Source: Vibrio aestivus (lineage in GTDB: Bacteria > Pseudomonadota > Gammaproteobacteria > Enterobacterales > Vibrionaceae). From it: a stretch of 64,000 bases of DNA. The notes under the pieces are model-generated. The model saw only the letters and a program-made list of their open reading frames with translations, had not been told where the DNA came from and did no database searches. Below, in pieces: positions 23,501 to 32,639 of the stretch. Made by a program: the position numbers and the translations under genes. Positions within the stretch are counted from its first letter, which is position 1; each line of letters begins with the position of its first letter. The DNA is taken from contig JYJN01000059.1 of assembly GCA_003263845.1 (NCBI GenBank), positions 1 through 64,000 of the forward strand. The letters are read 5' to 3'.

Positions 23501-25648
23501 GACATAACTGTGTGGCTCAATTGTTGCCGTTACATCAAGTATTTTAGGGCTATCTATCTGACCTGCAATACCAGTATCTGATTGCGGTGCAGTACTACCA
23601 TTAGCCTTGAATGCTTGCGCAGTAATTTGCCAACTAATAAAGGCAGGGATCCTGTTGCCATTTATATCTGTTGTTTCTACTGCTGCTAGATCATCGATAA
23701 CCGGTACTTGGTTTGCAAATCCATCACCGTCATTGTCCACTCGAATGGTATAAATAAGCTCATCACCTGACGAGTAGAATCGAGTATCGACATCTTTACT
23801 TGCGCGCAGGTTCTCTTCCGGCATCTGAATACCTGAGCCGTCTTCCGTAACATTGTCACTACATGCAGGATTGTCATCGATGATTAAACCAATACTAGCG
23901 TCACTCACTTCTGCCGTTAGAATATATTCAACTTTTTTATTAGGTGCGATATCTGGCGATAAAGTCACTGGAGAAGTAGTCCAAGCGCCATAGTTATACT
24001 TGCTTGGATCGGTACCGTTCGAATCTTCACCCGACTTCACATCCACTTTCCAACGCTTAAACGCCTGACCTTGCCCTGCTCCTCCCGCTTGCTCGGTTTG
24101 AATGCAGGTTAGGTCATCCACGACGGCTAAATCGTTGGCAAAATACTGGCTAGAACTATTCTCAACAGTAATTAAATATTCAACTTGGTTACCAGGTGTA
24201 TACTCTGACTCTTTCGTTGTTTTAGTGATTCTGATTTCGGGATCCGATACGTTGAGGACTTTCTTTGCTGTAATTGAGGTTGAGATCTGCGCATCTTCAA
24301 TCAATGACCCAACTTGATCATAGACTGCTGCGTTTGCTCCTTGAATTGTACCAATTGCTACTGGAGATATTGTTGCTTTGAGCGCATATCGAATGGACTC
24401 ACCAGGATAGAGCGAAATCGTATCAGCAAAGTCTATGTTCGACTGAACACCAGAACTGGCGTAGCTTGAGGATGAATTTCCTCCAATCCTAGTGACCTCT
24501 ACTTGCCATGTTGAAAAAGGACTCCCTGTCACATCAGTATGATCATGCTGAGGTTGAAGATTATTGCCTAACCCCAGGTTGGTCAGCATATTAGAAATGT
24601 TATGAGTAACTTGGTAATTGTGCGCGATACCTTGGCCGCTGTTAGTGACATCAACCGTAAATTCACGAACCTGGGATACTAAATAAGGGTTCGTACTATC
24701 TATTTGTTGCGTTATAGAAACATCTGGTTGGGCTGGCGGCGTTACTAACGTATTCGACGGCTCATCACCCTCCTTTGTTTTGGAGCTGGCAACAGCTTCA
24801 ATATCGCCAACTAAGTTATCAATCACCGTCGCTGTGAGGGTATAGGTGATACGGCTACCACGAGCCACCTTTGCGTCAGTAACCTTCAAATCTCCAGATG
24901 TGGTAAAATTGCCTAAATCACTATATGAACCCGACGCCCCACCAACGATTGATACAGACGAAAACGGACTTACTTTTATTCCAGTATTATCTTCAACGGA
25001 AAGCGATGACATAGGCAAATTAATATCTAAGCCCTGCAGATCGTAGCTACCCGTATTCTCTACTATCAGGTTATACGTCAATACTTGTCCAAGAGCATAC
25101 TCATGACTATCAACATCGAGCGTTAAGGTGTATTCATACGGTACTGGTTTAAAGGTACTGCCTGCGGTAGGTGTAAAATTGGTCTCTGAACCATCAATAC
25201 GAGCACTAACTTGCGTATTACCCAATACAATATCACCTACGATGCCTTCCGCAGGAATAGCACTCACCGAGTAAGTTACTCGGCCGTATGGTAGTAGTCG
25301 CACATTTTGAGACTCAAGATTAGTATTTTGATTCGCATACACACCAGCACTGCTACCCCAGGTATGCTGGCCAGTTATGTCCAGTTGTGTGAAGGCACGT
25401 TCCGTGCCCGTTTCCGCTATCACAGGCGTATCCCAAACTGGATCGGATACACGAATACCAGATAAGGTTTTAGCCGTTTTATTCACTAGTTCAATTTGAT
25501 AATTGAGAGGCTTACCATTTTCATAAAATGAACTGTTCGGACTGACGGTAACTTCAATCTCGTCAGCAGCTATCGCGAAGTAGGGCATTAGAAAAAGAGC
25601 AAAGAATGTAGCCCAAAGGCTTCTTTTGGAGAATCGAGAATTAAACAA
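14542..25648 (-). CDS. Giant secreted DUF11-repeat protein with SdrD-B-like C-terminal domain (two frame breaks)
   Basis: About 3,702 residues after repair, one of the largest proteins expected in such a genome. The signal peptide ends near AIA-ADE. I count about 23 repeats of 130-170 residues, each starting with a strand like KTVDxxxYxPGxxVxYxIxVxN, then GxGxAxxVxVxD, DGxxxxAFxxW, DID...IAP and GxVxxxAxGxIxNxA: the DUF11 / TIGR01451 'conserved repeat' pattern. The end has GKVFEDHNGDG, GVPGVRLLT and TDQYGRYHVP, typical of SdrD-B/Cna-B-like domains. TTG start with TAGGA SD. Breaks: one A missing at 16720-16722 and one G at 22199 (+ strand), restoring DSKAFANDVVV and RTTDDLIYPVG. It leads the operon with the barrel and OmpA genes. 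Adhesin or surface fibre is an inference. Confidence 0.85.
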
Positions 25649-25718
25649 ACCTTAATCCTATCAACTGAGCGTTAAAAACAGTGGCATTTGAGAAACGCAA
25701 AATGATGTAACAAATTAC

Positions 25719-25734
25719 AGTGACCATTGTCACA
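25719..25734 (-). promoter_or_regulatory. CRP-like binding site upstream of the giant operon
   Basis: On the minus strand the sequence reads TGTGACAATGGTCACT, a TGTGA-N6-TCACT arrangement with one mismatch to the CRP core TGTGA-N6-TCACA. It lies about 70 bases before the TTG start. A -35-like TTGACA overlaps just upstream (25739-25744), so whether it activates or represses cannot be told. Confidence 0.45.
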
Positions 25735-25792
25735 CTTGTGTCAAAATGTTTCTAAGTGTGTATTTTGGTAATTTTTAACTATGAACAACGAT

Positions 25793-26260
25793 TTATTGAT
25801 ACCGAGCCGATGTGATGAACTGACCAAAGGTTTCACACCAAATGATCACCGTATTGAAGTTATTAACATCAATAGATTCGGGGACAGACAACGTGAATCG
25901 TTCAAAAGTTTTCACTGAGCCAATTTGAACCATCTGATCTTTGAATTCGTTGAAGTCTGCTTCTGTTTCGATAAATCGAGGCGAGACATACAAACGATAA
26001 TCTGGTCCTGGGGCTAGCTCACCTATAAATCCAATGGTGTCTTCACTGATAGAAACGGCTCCTTCACCCCAATGGAGGAAATCACTATCTTGGCGATCAC
26101 GCTGGAAAGTACCTGAAAATACAGCATTATTAGACATAGATTGAACAGAAGATAAACTAGGTGCTTCAGGTTGAGTGACAATAGGTAAAATATAAATACC
26201 GAGTGCCACACCTAATACTGCTACCAGACTGTGAGAAAAAAGTAACAAAATCCATTTCAT
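25793..26260 (-). CDS. DM13-domain protein
   Basis: 155 residues with one N-terminal membrane anchor (about 4-26) and a single DM13 domain: SGTFQRD, EGAVSI, FIGELAPGPDYRLYVSP and the conserved Cys in IIWCETFGQFITSA. DM13 domains are proposed to bind or transfer electrons with help of this Cys; in bacteria the role is unproven. The domain would face the periplasm. No strong SD is seen before the ATG. It lies upstream of, and in the same direction as, the giant operon but 144 bases away, so probably a separate unit. Confidence 0.8.
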   Translation of the reverse strand: MKWILLLFSHSLVAVLGVALGIYILPIVTQPEAPSLSSVQSMSNNAVFSGTFQRDRQDSDFLHWGEGAVSISEDTIGFIGELAPGPDYRLYVSPRFIETEADFNEFKDQMVQIGSVKTFERFTLSVPESIDVNNFNTVIIWCETFGQFITSARYQ

Positions 26261-26470
26261 TTAACTACACCAACAGCAACCCATAGACGCAGTAAATATA
26301 GACGATATATCACTAAAAATCAGTCATCTAGCACATTAATTTGAATTCAAATTTTAATCTGAATTTGATATTCGTGATGAAGGTTCAGAAACAACACTTC
26401 TAATTAGTTCAATAGTTTAGCTCTTATTTGCTAAAGAGACTCAGTGTTGTCTTGAAAGTCACTTCCTCGA

Positions 26471-26923
26471 CTATACGATTAACGCAATCCCATGCATTGC
26501 CACAACGCCAAAGGTCAAGCGCCCGCGCATCGTTTGATACCCCTTAGGACTCTCTTCATGCTCAACTTGACGAATGGTTTTTTCACTAAACCACACTGCG
26601 ATAAATCCAAAAGCCAGCATAATAATGGCGTACTTCGATTGGCTTTCACTTTGCAGTAACACACCCCAAGCAATCAGTGCAAACAGGTTACTTAGTAGCA
26701 AAGCACTTCGGCTGAGTTTGTTTGAGAAATGATCGATCGCATTTCCCCATAGTACACCGGAAAGAAAACTCAAAATCACTGCGCTGTAGGCAACGAACAT
26801 TTTCTCTCCCGTTAATTGGAAAACCTGCAAATCAGCGATCATGAGTATTAAGCAAAAAACGTAAGGCACTAGCCCTACATACCCAAGTTGGAGCATCGTC
26901 TGTTTAGGTGTGTTCGTCATCAT
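26471..26923 (-). CDS. DUF3429 inner-membrane protein
   Basis: 150 residues with five hydrophobic segments (about 12-30, 42-58, 72-90, 97-112, 133-149). The pattern LGYVGLVPYVF at the start, FLSGVLWG in the middle and MRGRLTFGVVAMH at the end fits the DUF3429 family, whose function is unknown. AAGGAAG SD, with ATG 26923 or 26920. No partner gene is adjacent; the DM13 gene downstream is more than 200 bases away. Confidence 0.75.
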   Translation of the reverse strand: MMTNTPKQTMLQLGYVGLVPYVFCLILMIADLQVFQLTGEKMFVAYSAVILSFLSGVLWGNAIDHFSNKLSRSALLLSNLFALIAWGVLLQSESQSKYAIIMLAFGFIAVWFSEKTIRQVEHEESPKGYQTMRGRLTFGVVAMHGIALIV

Positions 26924-27360
26924 CTCTTCCTTGATGGTTACATTGATAAGTCAGTGGTTTAGGCCTATATGAACCAAGTCGAAACTATAGGTCATCAACA
27001 CGTACCATTTTACTCAAAGTGTAGATGAGCTTTGGACAGACGTTTCGATATTTAGTGAAACTTATTGCATTAAAATATGAATCAACATCACCAAAACCAA
27101 CTAAACCTAACTTTTTATGACTTAGTTGTTTTGATAAAACCATCAACTATTACTACTGTTATTAAAGTCATTAAATTACTAACAACGTTAAAATCGGCTT
27201 AAACCACATATATTGCCCCAACATAGGGGCAATAATTTTTCGTCACTCTCTATTTTTCTAACCAAAGCGCACCCTCTTCGATTTCAAGAACCAGTCATAC
27301 CTATCCTTTAGTTTTGGGTATACAATACCGCTCAAACCCAGTGAATAAAGAAGATATGTT
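26924..27360. other. Intergenic region with an orphan terminator hairpin
   Basis: Between divergent genes. The only structure is the + strand hairpin/T-run at 27211-27240. It lies 120 bases before the next + gene, and no + gene precedes it. It could end a short RNA or act as a leader attenuator. The rest is AT-rich. Confidence 0.45.
27211..27240 (+). terminator. Orphan terminator-like hairpin
   Basis: Arms TATTGCCCC and GGGGCAATA with loop AACATA, followed by ATTTTT. No upstream + strand gene exists for it to end. Confidence 0.6.
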
Positions 27361-27810
27361 ATGTCCCTTGACTACACATTTGACTCCCTACAATCCATGC
27401 AGCGCCAAGAACTCGAAGAGCTTGCTGCTCGCATGATTCAGCGACTTGTGCCCGAAGATGCAATGAAAGAGCTGTTCACCTTCGAGCAAGAAGAGGTGGA
27501 GACAGAAGAGCGATTACAAGCGGCTCAGTTTGATGCGCTATTACGAATGACAGCCATTGCCCTGTCTGAACTTCAGCTTGCATTTTCTGAATCGGACAAC
27601 CCTCAGCAAAATATAGAACGAATGACGCGTCTTATCTTATGGCACTTCTACGCCATTTCTTTTCATCTGGAGAACGCTATTACACTAAAAGTGCATTGTG
27701 ACAAAGTCGAAGAACTTCTGAAGCAAGCACCTAAGGATGCCTTTGCTTGGGTGAAATCGCTCACCGACCTTTTGCATCATTATGCAAAACTCAATGAGCA
27801 ACAAAGTTAA
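27361..27810 (+). CDS. Conserved helical protein of unknown function
   Basis: 149 residues, cytoplasmic, no signal or TM. The sequence looks all-helical, with heptad-like Leu and acidic residues (QELEELAARMIQRL, EQEEVETEERLQAAQ, then ITLKVHCDKVEELLKQ). I do not recognise the family. AAGAAG precedes the ATG. It is alone, followed by the outer-membrane-like protein gene at 27930. Confidence 0.6.
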   Translation: MSLDYTFDSLQSMQRQELEELAARMIQRLVPEDAMKELFTFEQEEVETEERLQAAQFDALLRMTAIALSELQLAFSESDNPQQNIERMTRLILWHFYAISFHLENAITLKVHCDKVEELLKQAPKDAFAWVKSLTDLLHHYAKLNEQQS

Positions 27811-27929
27811 ATTATCCGATCCTATTCAAGTGCCTACTGTGAAGTATTGATAACCTCTCAACAAATAACTATCAAAACTGCGAATAAATCCTGCTATTCT
27901 GTTCATAGGAAATTATATAAGGACAAGCT

Positions 27930-28871
27930 TTGCGGTACGCAGTTGTAGGCACTCTCACACTTCTAGTCTCAGGCTTTTCATTTGCTGGCTCACCTCCACC
28001 AGAAGAAGTCGGAGAAACAGACCAATGTTTAAGTCAATCGGACCAAGCTCGTCTTCTCGATAAAGCTTTTGATTACGTTAATACCAAGTTGTGTCAACCT
28101 GCCCTTTGGTTCGACAGCTTTTTTGTTGATGAACGAACCGATCAAGATGCCAGAGCAGGCACACAATTTCGCTGGTACAATGATTTTGCTTATGTAGAAG
28201 GCAAGGGGTACGAGTTCGAAACTAAGCTAAAAGCACGCCTTCATCTACCGGGTATTACCCAAAGACTCAAATTAGTGTTTGAGTCCGATGAAGAAAGTGA
28301 TGTTTTTGACCTGCTTCCAGGCTCTCAAGTAGAGGCCGAAAACACTTTAGGACTGAGATACGACTGGTTTAGCAAAGGCAGAAGCAGTTTTAATATCAAA
28401 GTGTCCGCAAGACCAAGTATTGAAGGTCGCTTTCAATATACTTACCCATTAACCAATTCCACTGTTGCACGTCTAACCCAAAAAATTTATCAACGTAAGA
28501 AGGTTACAGGAGAGCTAACCGAATTTGATATCGACCACTCGTTTAGTGAAGATTTTCTACTGAGATGGTCAAGTTTCGCGCGCTACGAAGATGATATTAA
28601 AGGTTGGGACCTAGGTACGGGCCTCACCCTCTATCAGCACATTTCAGCTAAGCAAGCACTCAATTATCAAGTGACCACAACGGGCACAAATCGCCCATTT
28701 CGATACATTGACGACACTCAAGTATCTGTCACCTACAGGCAGAACTTCTTTCGAGACTGGCTCTATTTTGAGTTAAAACCTCAATACAATTGGTACAAAG
28801 AGGAATACGAACCTAGATTTGAAGAAGCCAAGTTTACCCTAAGGCTTGAAGTGCTGTTTTATAACATATAG
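27930..28871 (+). CDS. Predicted outer-membrane protein, unknown family
   Basis: 313 residues beginning at a TTG codon with AAGGA six bases upstream. The signal peptide (MRYAVVGTLTLLVSGFSFA) is followed by a short region with two Cys (QCLSQ, KLCQP) that could form a disulfide, and then alternating amphipathic strands rich in Tyr, Trp and Phe (FRWYNDFAYVEGKGYEF, LRLEVLFYNI at the end), consistent with a 10-12-stranded barrel. No named family was recognised. It stands alone, and the 175 bases downstream contain only a weak hairpin without a T-run. Confidence 0.65.
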   Translation: MRYAVVGTLTLLVSGFSFAGSPPPEEVGETDQCLSQSDQARLLDKAFDYVNTKLCQPALWFDSFFVDERTDQDARAGTQFRWYNDFAYVEGKGYEFETKLKARLHLPGITQRLKLVFESDEESDVFDLLPGSQVEAENTLGLRYDWFSKGRSSFNIKVSARPSIEGRFQYTYPLTNSTVARLTQKIYQRKKVTGELTEFDIDHSFSEDFLLRWSSFARYEDDIKGWDLGTGLTLYQHISAKQALNYQVTTTGTNRPFRYIDDTQVSVTYRQNFFRDWLYFELKPQYNWYKEEYEPRFEEAKFTLRLEVLFYNI

Positions 28872-29046
28872 ATATACAATACACCATTTGGCAAAACAAT
28901 CATCACAGAGCATTAATACAAAGCTCTGTGCATATGTAAATATATGACTTTATTCCCACAAATAACCAATAGCAATGCTACCAATCCCATAAATAAGGTG
29001 AGATTATCTAGCTTTCTATCAAAATAATTATATAAAGGAAGACAGT

Positions 29047-30677
29047 ATGAGGAGCGGATCCATTTCGTTCAAAATTTCATTGCCACTAATAGGAATACTG
29101 GTCCTATTCGCAGCATCTACCCTATTCGCGGTTATACAAGCGAATCACCAACAGAATCTTAACTCTCAACTCAATGACAAAGTTCAGCCCACCGTTGACA
29201 GTATGGCCGACGCGTATCGCGATCTTTACCAAGTGATGGTGGCAGGTACTGGCATCGCTCTGGCTAAAACCGAGCAAGAGATCGAGCACCACAAGTTTGA
29301 ATTTGAGGACAATGCTTATAAAGCGATTCCTCGAATGAAAGCGGTTCAATTGCTTATTGATGACGGAATTCTACCTCCTCAGACACAGCAAGAGCTTAAA
29401 GCCTTAACTGATGCAACTCAGAGATGGATTGAGCTTTACGAGCCTATGTTTTTTCAGCCATCAACGGCAGCTCAATACTTTTCTGAGCACCAAGTTGAGT
29501 TCACGCAAGAGTTCACTACGATTCGTAAACAACTAAAAGAAATCAGTAACCGAATCGACGAAGACCAAATGTCTCTTCGTCAGCAAGTTACCGACTCCAT
29601 TGAGTTCGTTAAAGTCGTGGTTGAAGTTGCCGTAGTATTGGCAGTCATAGCAGGCGCGTTTACCATTTGGGTCGCTAAACGTTTTGTCATTCAGCCTATT
29701 AAAGACATCGAGTCTGCGATGGCCGACATTGCTCAAGGTGATGGTGACCTTTCTCAGCGTCTAGAGGTTAACAGTAATGACGAAATTGGTAGCCTAGCTA
29801 AGTCGTTTAACCTCTTCATCAGCAAAATTCATACAACCGTCGAAGAAGTCATTGTGGCCTCTAACGCGGTGCGCTCTGAAATGGAGAACATCAAATCGCT
29901 TACCCAGAACATCGCGATATTCAGTGCGAATCAGCAACAAGAAAGCGAACTTGTCGCTACCGCCGTTCATGAAATGCAAGTCACCAGTTCGACCGTAAGT
30001 GACAATGCAAATGAGGCTGCTGGCGCGAGTGGTAACGCCTCTCATGAGTCAACGCAAGCCAGTGGTATTCTCGACCATGCTGTTGAATCTATTCAAACCC
30101 TATCAGCGATATCGATAACGCCAGCCAGGTGATTCATACACTAGACAAAGATGTTGGCAGCATCGTATCTGTGCTGGATGTCATTCGTGACATTGCCGAA
30201 CAAACGAATCTACTGGCACTTAATGCTGCAATCGAAGCCGCTCGTGCAGGTGAACAAGGGCGAGGCTTTGCTGTTGTGGCCGATGAAGTACGCTCACTTG
30301 CTAGCCGCACTCAAAGCAGCACGGGTGAAATTCAGTCCATGATTGAACGCCTACAAAGTGGCGCTAAACAAGCTGTAACCGTGATGGAGTCAAGCAAATC
30401 AAGTAGTAACCAGACCATTGAAATGGCGGGTTCGGCTTCAGACTCTTTGGCTACCATTCGACAAGCCATCGAGAAGATGAACGAAATGAATACCCAGATT
30501 GCTTCTGCTGCTAGTCAACAATCCAATGTTAGCCACGAGGTAAACGTCAATGTTCAGCGTATTGCCGACAACAGCCACCAAATGGTGGAAATGGTTAACA
30601 GCGCCGATAACGCCTGCATAAGCCTTTCAGAACAGTGTGAGAAACTTGACCACTTGGTGGCGGGATTCAAAGTGTAG
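29047..30677 (+). CDS. Methyl-accepting chemotaxis protein (one frame break)
   Basis: About 543 residues: TM1 at about 10-30, a periplasmic helical sensor domain of about 155 residues (30-187), TM2 at about 190-210, a HAMP domain ([23 protein letters not shown]) and the cytoplasmic signalling coiled coil with the universal tip [21 protein letters not shown]. It relays ligand binding to CheW/CheA. AAGGA SD. The break at 30103-30105 needs one base, restoring [13 protein letters not shown]. The ligand is unknown. A strong terminator follows. Confidence 0.85.
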
Positions 30678-30699
30678 TTGTTCCAAATACAACATTAAT

Positions 30700-30729
30700 A
30701 AGAAAGCCACCGAGTTCGGTGGCTTTCTT
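30700..30729. terminator. Bidirectional terminator
   Basis: 14-bp arms AAGAAAGCCACCGA and TCGGTGGCTTTCTT with a 2-base loop, between the convergent chemoreceptor (+) and ion channel (-) genes. Confidence 0.9.
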
Positions 30730-30748
30730 ACATGATGAATTCACGTAT

Positions 30749-31609
30749 CTAATCAGAGCGCTTTTGTATAGTTTGCTCTCTTAAAAGCTGCTTAATCTCG
30801 GCAAGCTCTTGCTTTAATTCCGCCATAGTCGGCTCGTTTTGCTCGTGGCCCTCTTCTTCGGCAATTTTCTGACGCTCTTGTTCTAGAACGTTTACAACAA
30901 TACCAATCACCATATTCAAGAATGCGAACGCCGTGAAGAAGATAAAAGTCAGGAAGTAAATCCAAGAGAATGGATAAGCGTCCATCGTCTCGTACATAAC
31001 GCTAGTCCAACTCTCGAACGTCATCACCCTAAATAGGGTGAGCATACTGATCGAAATATCACCCCAAAGCACAGGGTTGATCGATGCAAAGAAAGTGGAA
31101 CCAACGGCTGCATAAATATAGAAGATGATGAACATCAACAGCATCACATAGCTAAGCTGTGGTAGTGCTTTCACCAAAGAGTTAATGAGTAGCCTTAACT
31201 CGGGAATAATCGACACCATACGCAACACACGGAAAATACGCACCAAGCGCCCCAATACTGCCATTTCGCTATCTTGAATTGGGATCAAGCTTACGACCAC
31301 GATCAAGGTGTCGAACACATTCCAAAAATTATTGAAAAAGCGCTTTTTGTTGGGTTCACCAATAAAACGGATTGTTATCTCGATTAAAAAGATAACCGTA
31401 ATGCCGAAATCTAAGACCTTGATAAGGCTTAGTAGGCTTGGCGGAACATCATAAGTATTTGCACCTATCATCAGTGCTGAAAAAACGATGATAGAGATGA
31501 CGAACCATTCAAAAATCTTGTTGTTTCGCAGTCGGTAAAAACGCTCTTGTAACGTTCTATGGCCCGATGTCATAAGTTGACGATCGACGGATTTATCCAT
31601 ATCAGTCAT
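30749..31609 (-). CDS. Bacterial voltage-gated sodium channel (NaChBac/NavAb type)
   Basis: 286 residues, one six-TM subunit of a homotetramer. S4 is RLVRIFRVLRMV (121-132) with gating Arg at positions 121, 124, 127 and 130. The pore loop carries filter TFESWTS (197-203), where most characterised channels have TLESW; Glu199 forms the high-field-strength Na+ site. S6 is FAFLNMVIGIVVNVLEQE, and a Glu-rich C-terminal helix (about 250-283) should form the tetrameric coiled coil. The start at 31609 lacks a clear SD; ATG at residue 4 or 13 are alternatives. Possible roles are flagellar Na+ or pH homeostasis, by inference. Confidence 0.9.
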   Translation of the reverse strand: MTDMDKSVDRQLMTSGHRTLQERFYRLRNNKIFEWFVISIIVFSALMIGANTYDVPPSLLSLIKVLDFGITVIFLIEITIRFIGEPNKKRFFNNFWNVFDTLIVVVSLIPIQDSEMAVLGRLVRIFRVLRMVSIIPELRLLINSLVKALPQLSYVMLLMFIIFYIYAAVGSTFFASINPVLWGDISISMLTLFRVMTFESWTSVMYETMDAYPFSWIYFLTFIFFTAFAFLNMVIGIVVNVLEQERQKIAEEEGHEQNEPTMAELKQELAEIKQLLREQTIQKRSD

Positions 31610-31925
31610 GGGTAATTATGTATCCTAATGAGTTGGTATTGAGCTGACTTTGTGGTGTTTCGTAACACCTATATTTTGTCGAGAGATATAACAAAACGTG
31701 ATATAGATCGATGCGAATTTTATGTTAATAAGTGTTGAAACACGTAAAAGACCCGCCTGCTGCCTGTCTTACTGTCTTACTGTCATCAGGTAGACTGATG
31801 CTTGAGTGGCGTTCGTTCAATAGGAGCCCGATGTTGCAGTGAGTTACAACTGCTCAAAAAATAGCCATTGTAGAGTTTGACCAAATAGACAACACTGAAG
31901 TAGAGGGATTCAAAGGAGGTGTGTG
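31610..31925. other. Divergent promoter region
   Basis: Separates the Na+ channel gene (-) from the small membrane protein gene (+). No clear operator was seen beyond a short repeat of CTGTCTTA near 31765. Confidence 0.4.
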
Positions 31926-32072
31926 ATGACACTTGTACTGACCGTTCTCATATTTATAAGTTGTATTGCCATGCTGGCCATTGGCGTCATGTTTTCTCGT
32001 AAGCCATTAAAAGCAAATGTTGCTCTGTTTCTGAGTTCGAAAAGCTCTCTTCAAAAAAGTGAGGGCAGTTAA
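31926..32072 (+). CDS. 48-residue NqrM-like single-TM microprotein
   Basis: ATG at 31926 preceded by an excellent SD, AAAGGAGGT (31912-31920); TAA at 32070-32072. One TM (about 2-23) ends in AIGVMFSRKPLKANVAL, like the start of NqrM, the small protein that helps insert iron into Na+-NQR (GVIFxRKPIKGSCGG in those I recall). The Cys cluster that follows in NqrM is absent; only Cys13, inside the TM, remains. Either a divergent paralogue or a remnant with a good RBS. Confidence 0.6.
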   Translation: MTLVLTVLIFISCIAMLAIGVMFSRKPLKANVALFLSSKSSLQKSEGS

Positions 32073-32093
32073 CAAATTGAGTGTTATGACAAG

Positions 32094-32118
32094 AGGCTAG
32101 GAGCCTTACTCCTAGCCT
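32094..32118. repeat. Hairpin after the microprotein gene
   Basis: 10-bp arms AGGCTAGGAG and CTCCTAGCCT with loop CCTTA. No T-run follows on either strand, so termination is uncertain. Confidence 0.5.
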
Positions 32119-32284
32119 ATCTGCTCACCCTTAGTAGAGGCGATGGCTTCCCAAGATGAAGGCTCCCATTCAAGTCTTTCGTTCCAATCAGGTTTGCACT
32201 TTTAAAGCCGGACAATGAATTAACAAACCTTGCTCGTTCTTGCTGCTCCATCACATTTAGATCACCTTGAGAATAGTTCTTCAT
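32117..32284 (-). pseudogene. Remnant of a flavin reductase-family gene
   Basis: A 55-codon ORF with a good SD (CAGGAG, 7 bases before the ATG at 32284). It begins MKNYSQGDLNVMEQQERARF then VNSLSGFKSANLIGTKD, the N-terminus of the flavin reductase (DIM6/NTAB-like) family. It then jumps to LHLGKPSPLL, which in intact members lies about 20 residues further on, and stops after a few residues instead of about 200. This looks like an internal deletion plus loss of the 3' part, unlike the one-base breaks elsewhere. Confidence 0.6.
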
Positions 32285-32639
32285 TACGGTGCTCCTGGCA
32301 AAAAAAGCGCGGCTCAAACTAGGAAAAGCCGCGTAAACTAAACAATATAGGAAAACGAATGCAGTCAAATGAGATACACCAATCTCGCTTCCTGACCACA
32401 GATCTCATTACGCTGAGACGATCAGAAAGATCACTTCGACCTGACATGTTTTTGTAAAATTCGAATAACCTATGAATACTAACCCGTTAAAAACGTCAAA
32501 AAATACGCTGACAGCGACGCCGAACAATACCTATACAAAAAAATGGCTCTGTTTGAGGTCCTAGAACCCGTTCTAGGTCGTCACAAATACTCATTGAATC
32601 CATGATTTAGCTACTTTCACTTCAAATAGGATTCATCAA
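32285..32639. other. Intergenic region with an inverted repeat
   Basis: Holds the promoters of the flavin-reductase remnant (-) and the secreted hydrolase (+), and the inverted repeat at 32560-32577. Nothing else was seen. Confidence 0.4.
32560..32577. promoter_or_regulatory. Inverted repeat, possible operator
   Basis: Perfect 7-bp arms CCTAGAA and TTCTAGG around CCCG, 63 bases before the hydrolase start. It has operator size and no T-run. The cognate regulator is unknown; the nearest is the AraC-type gene at 33697. Confidence 0.35.

Noticed and set aside
10942..25648. Many open + strand frames of 60-130 codons opposite the DUF11 and barrel genes
   Set aside because: They lack SD and families, and are shadows of the minus-strand genes.
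28905..28935. Hairpin ACAGAGC/GCTCTGT as a terminator after the outer-membrane-like gene
   Set aside because: Long loop and no T-run.
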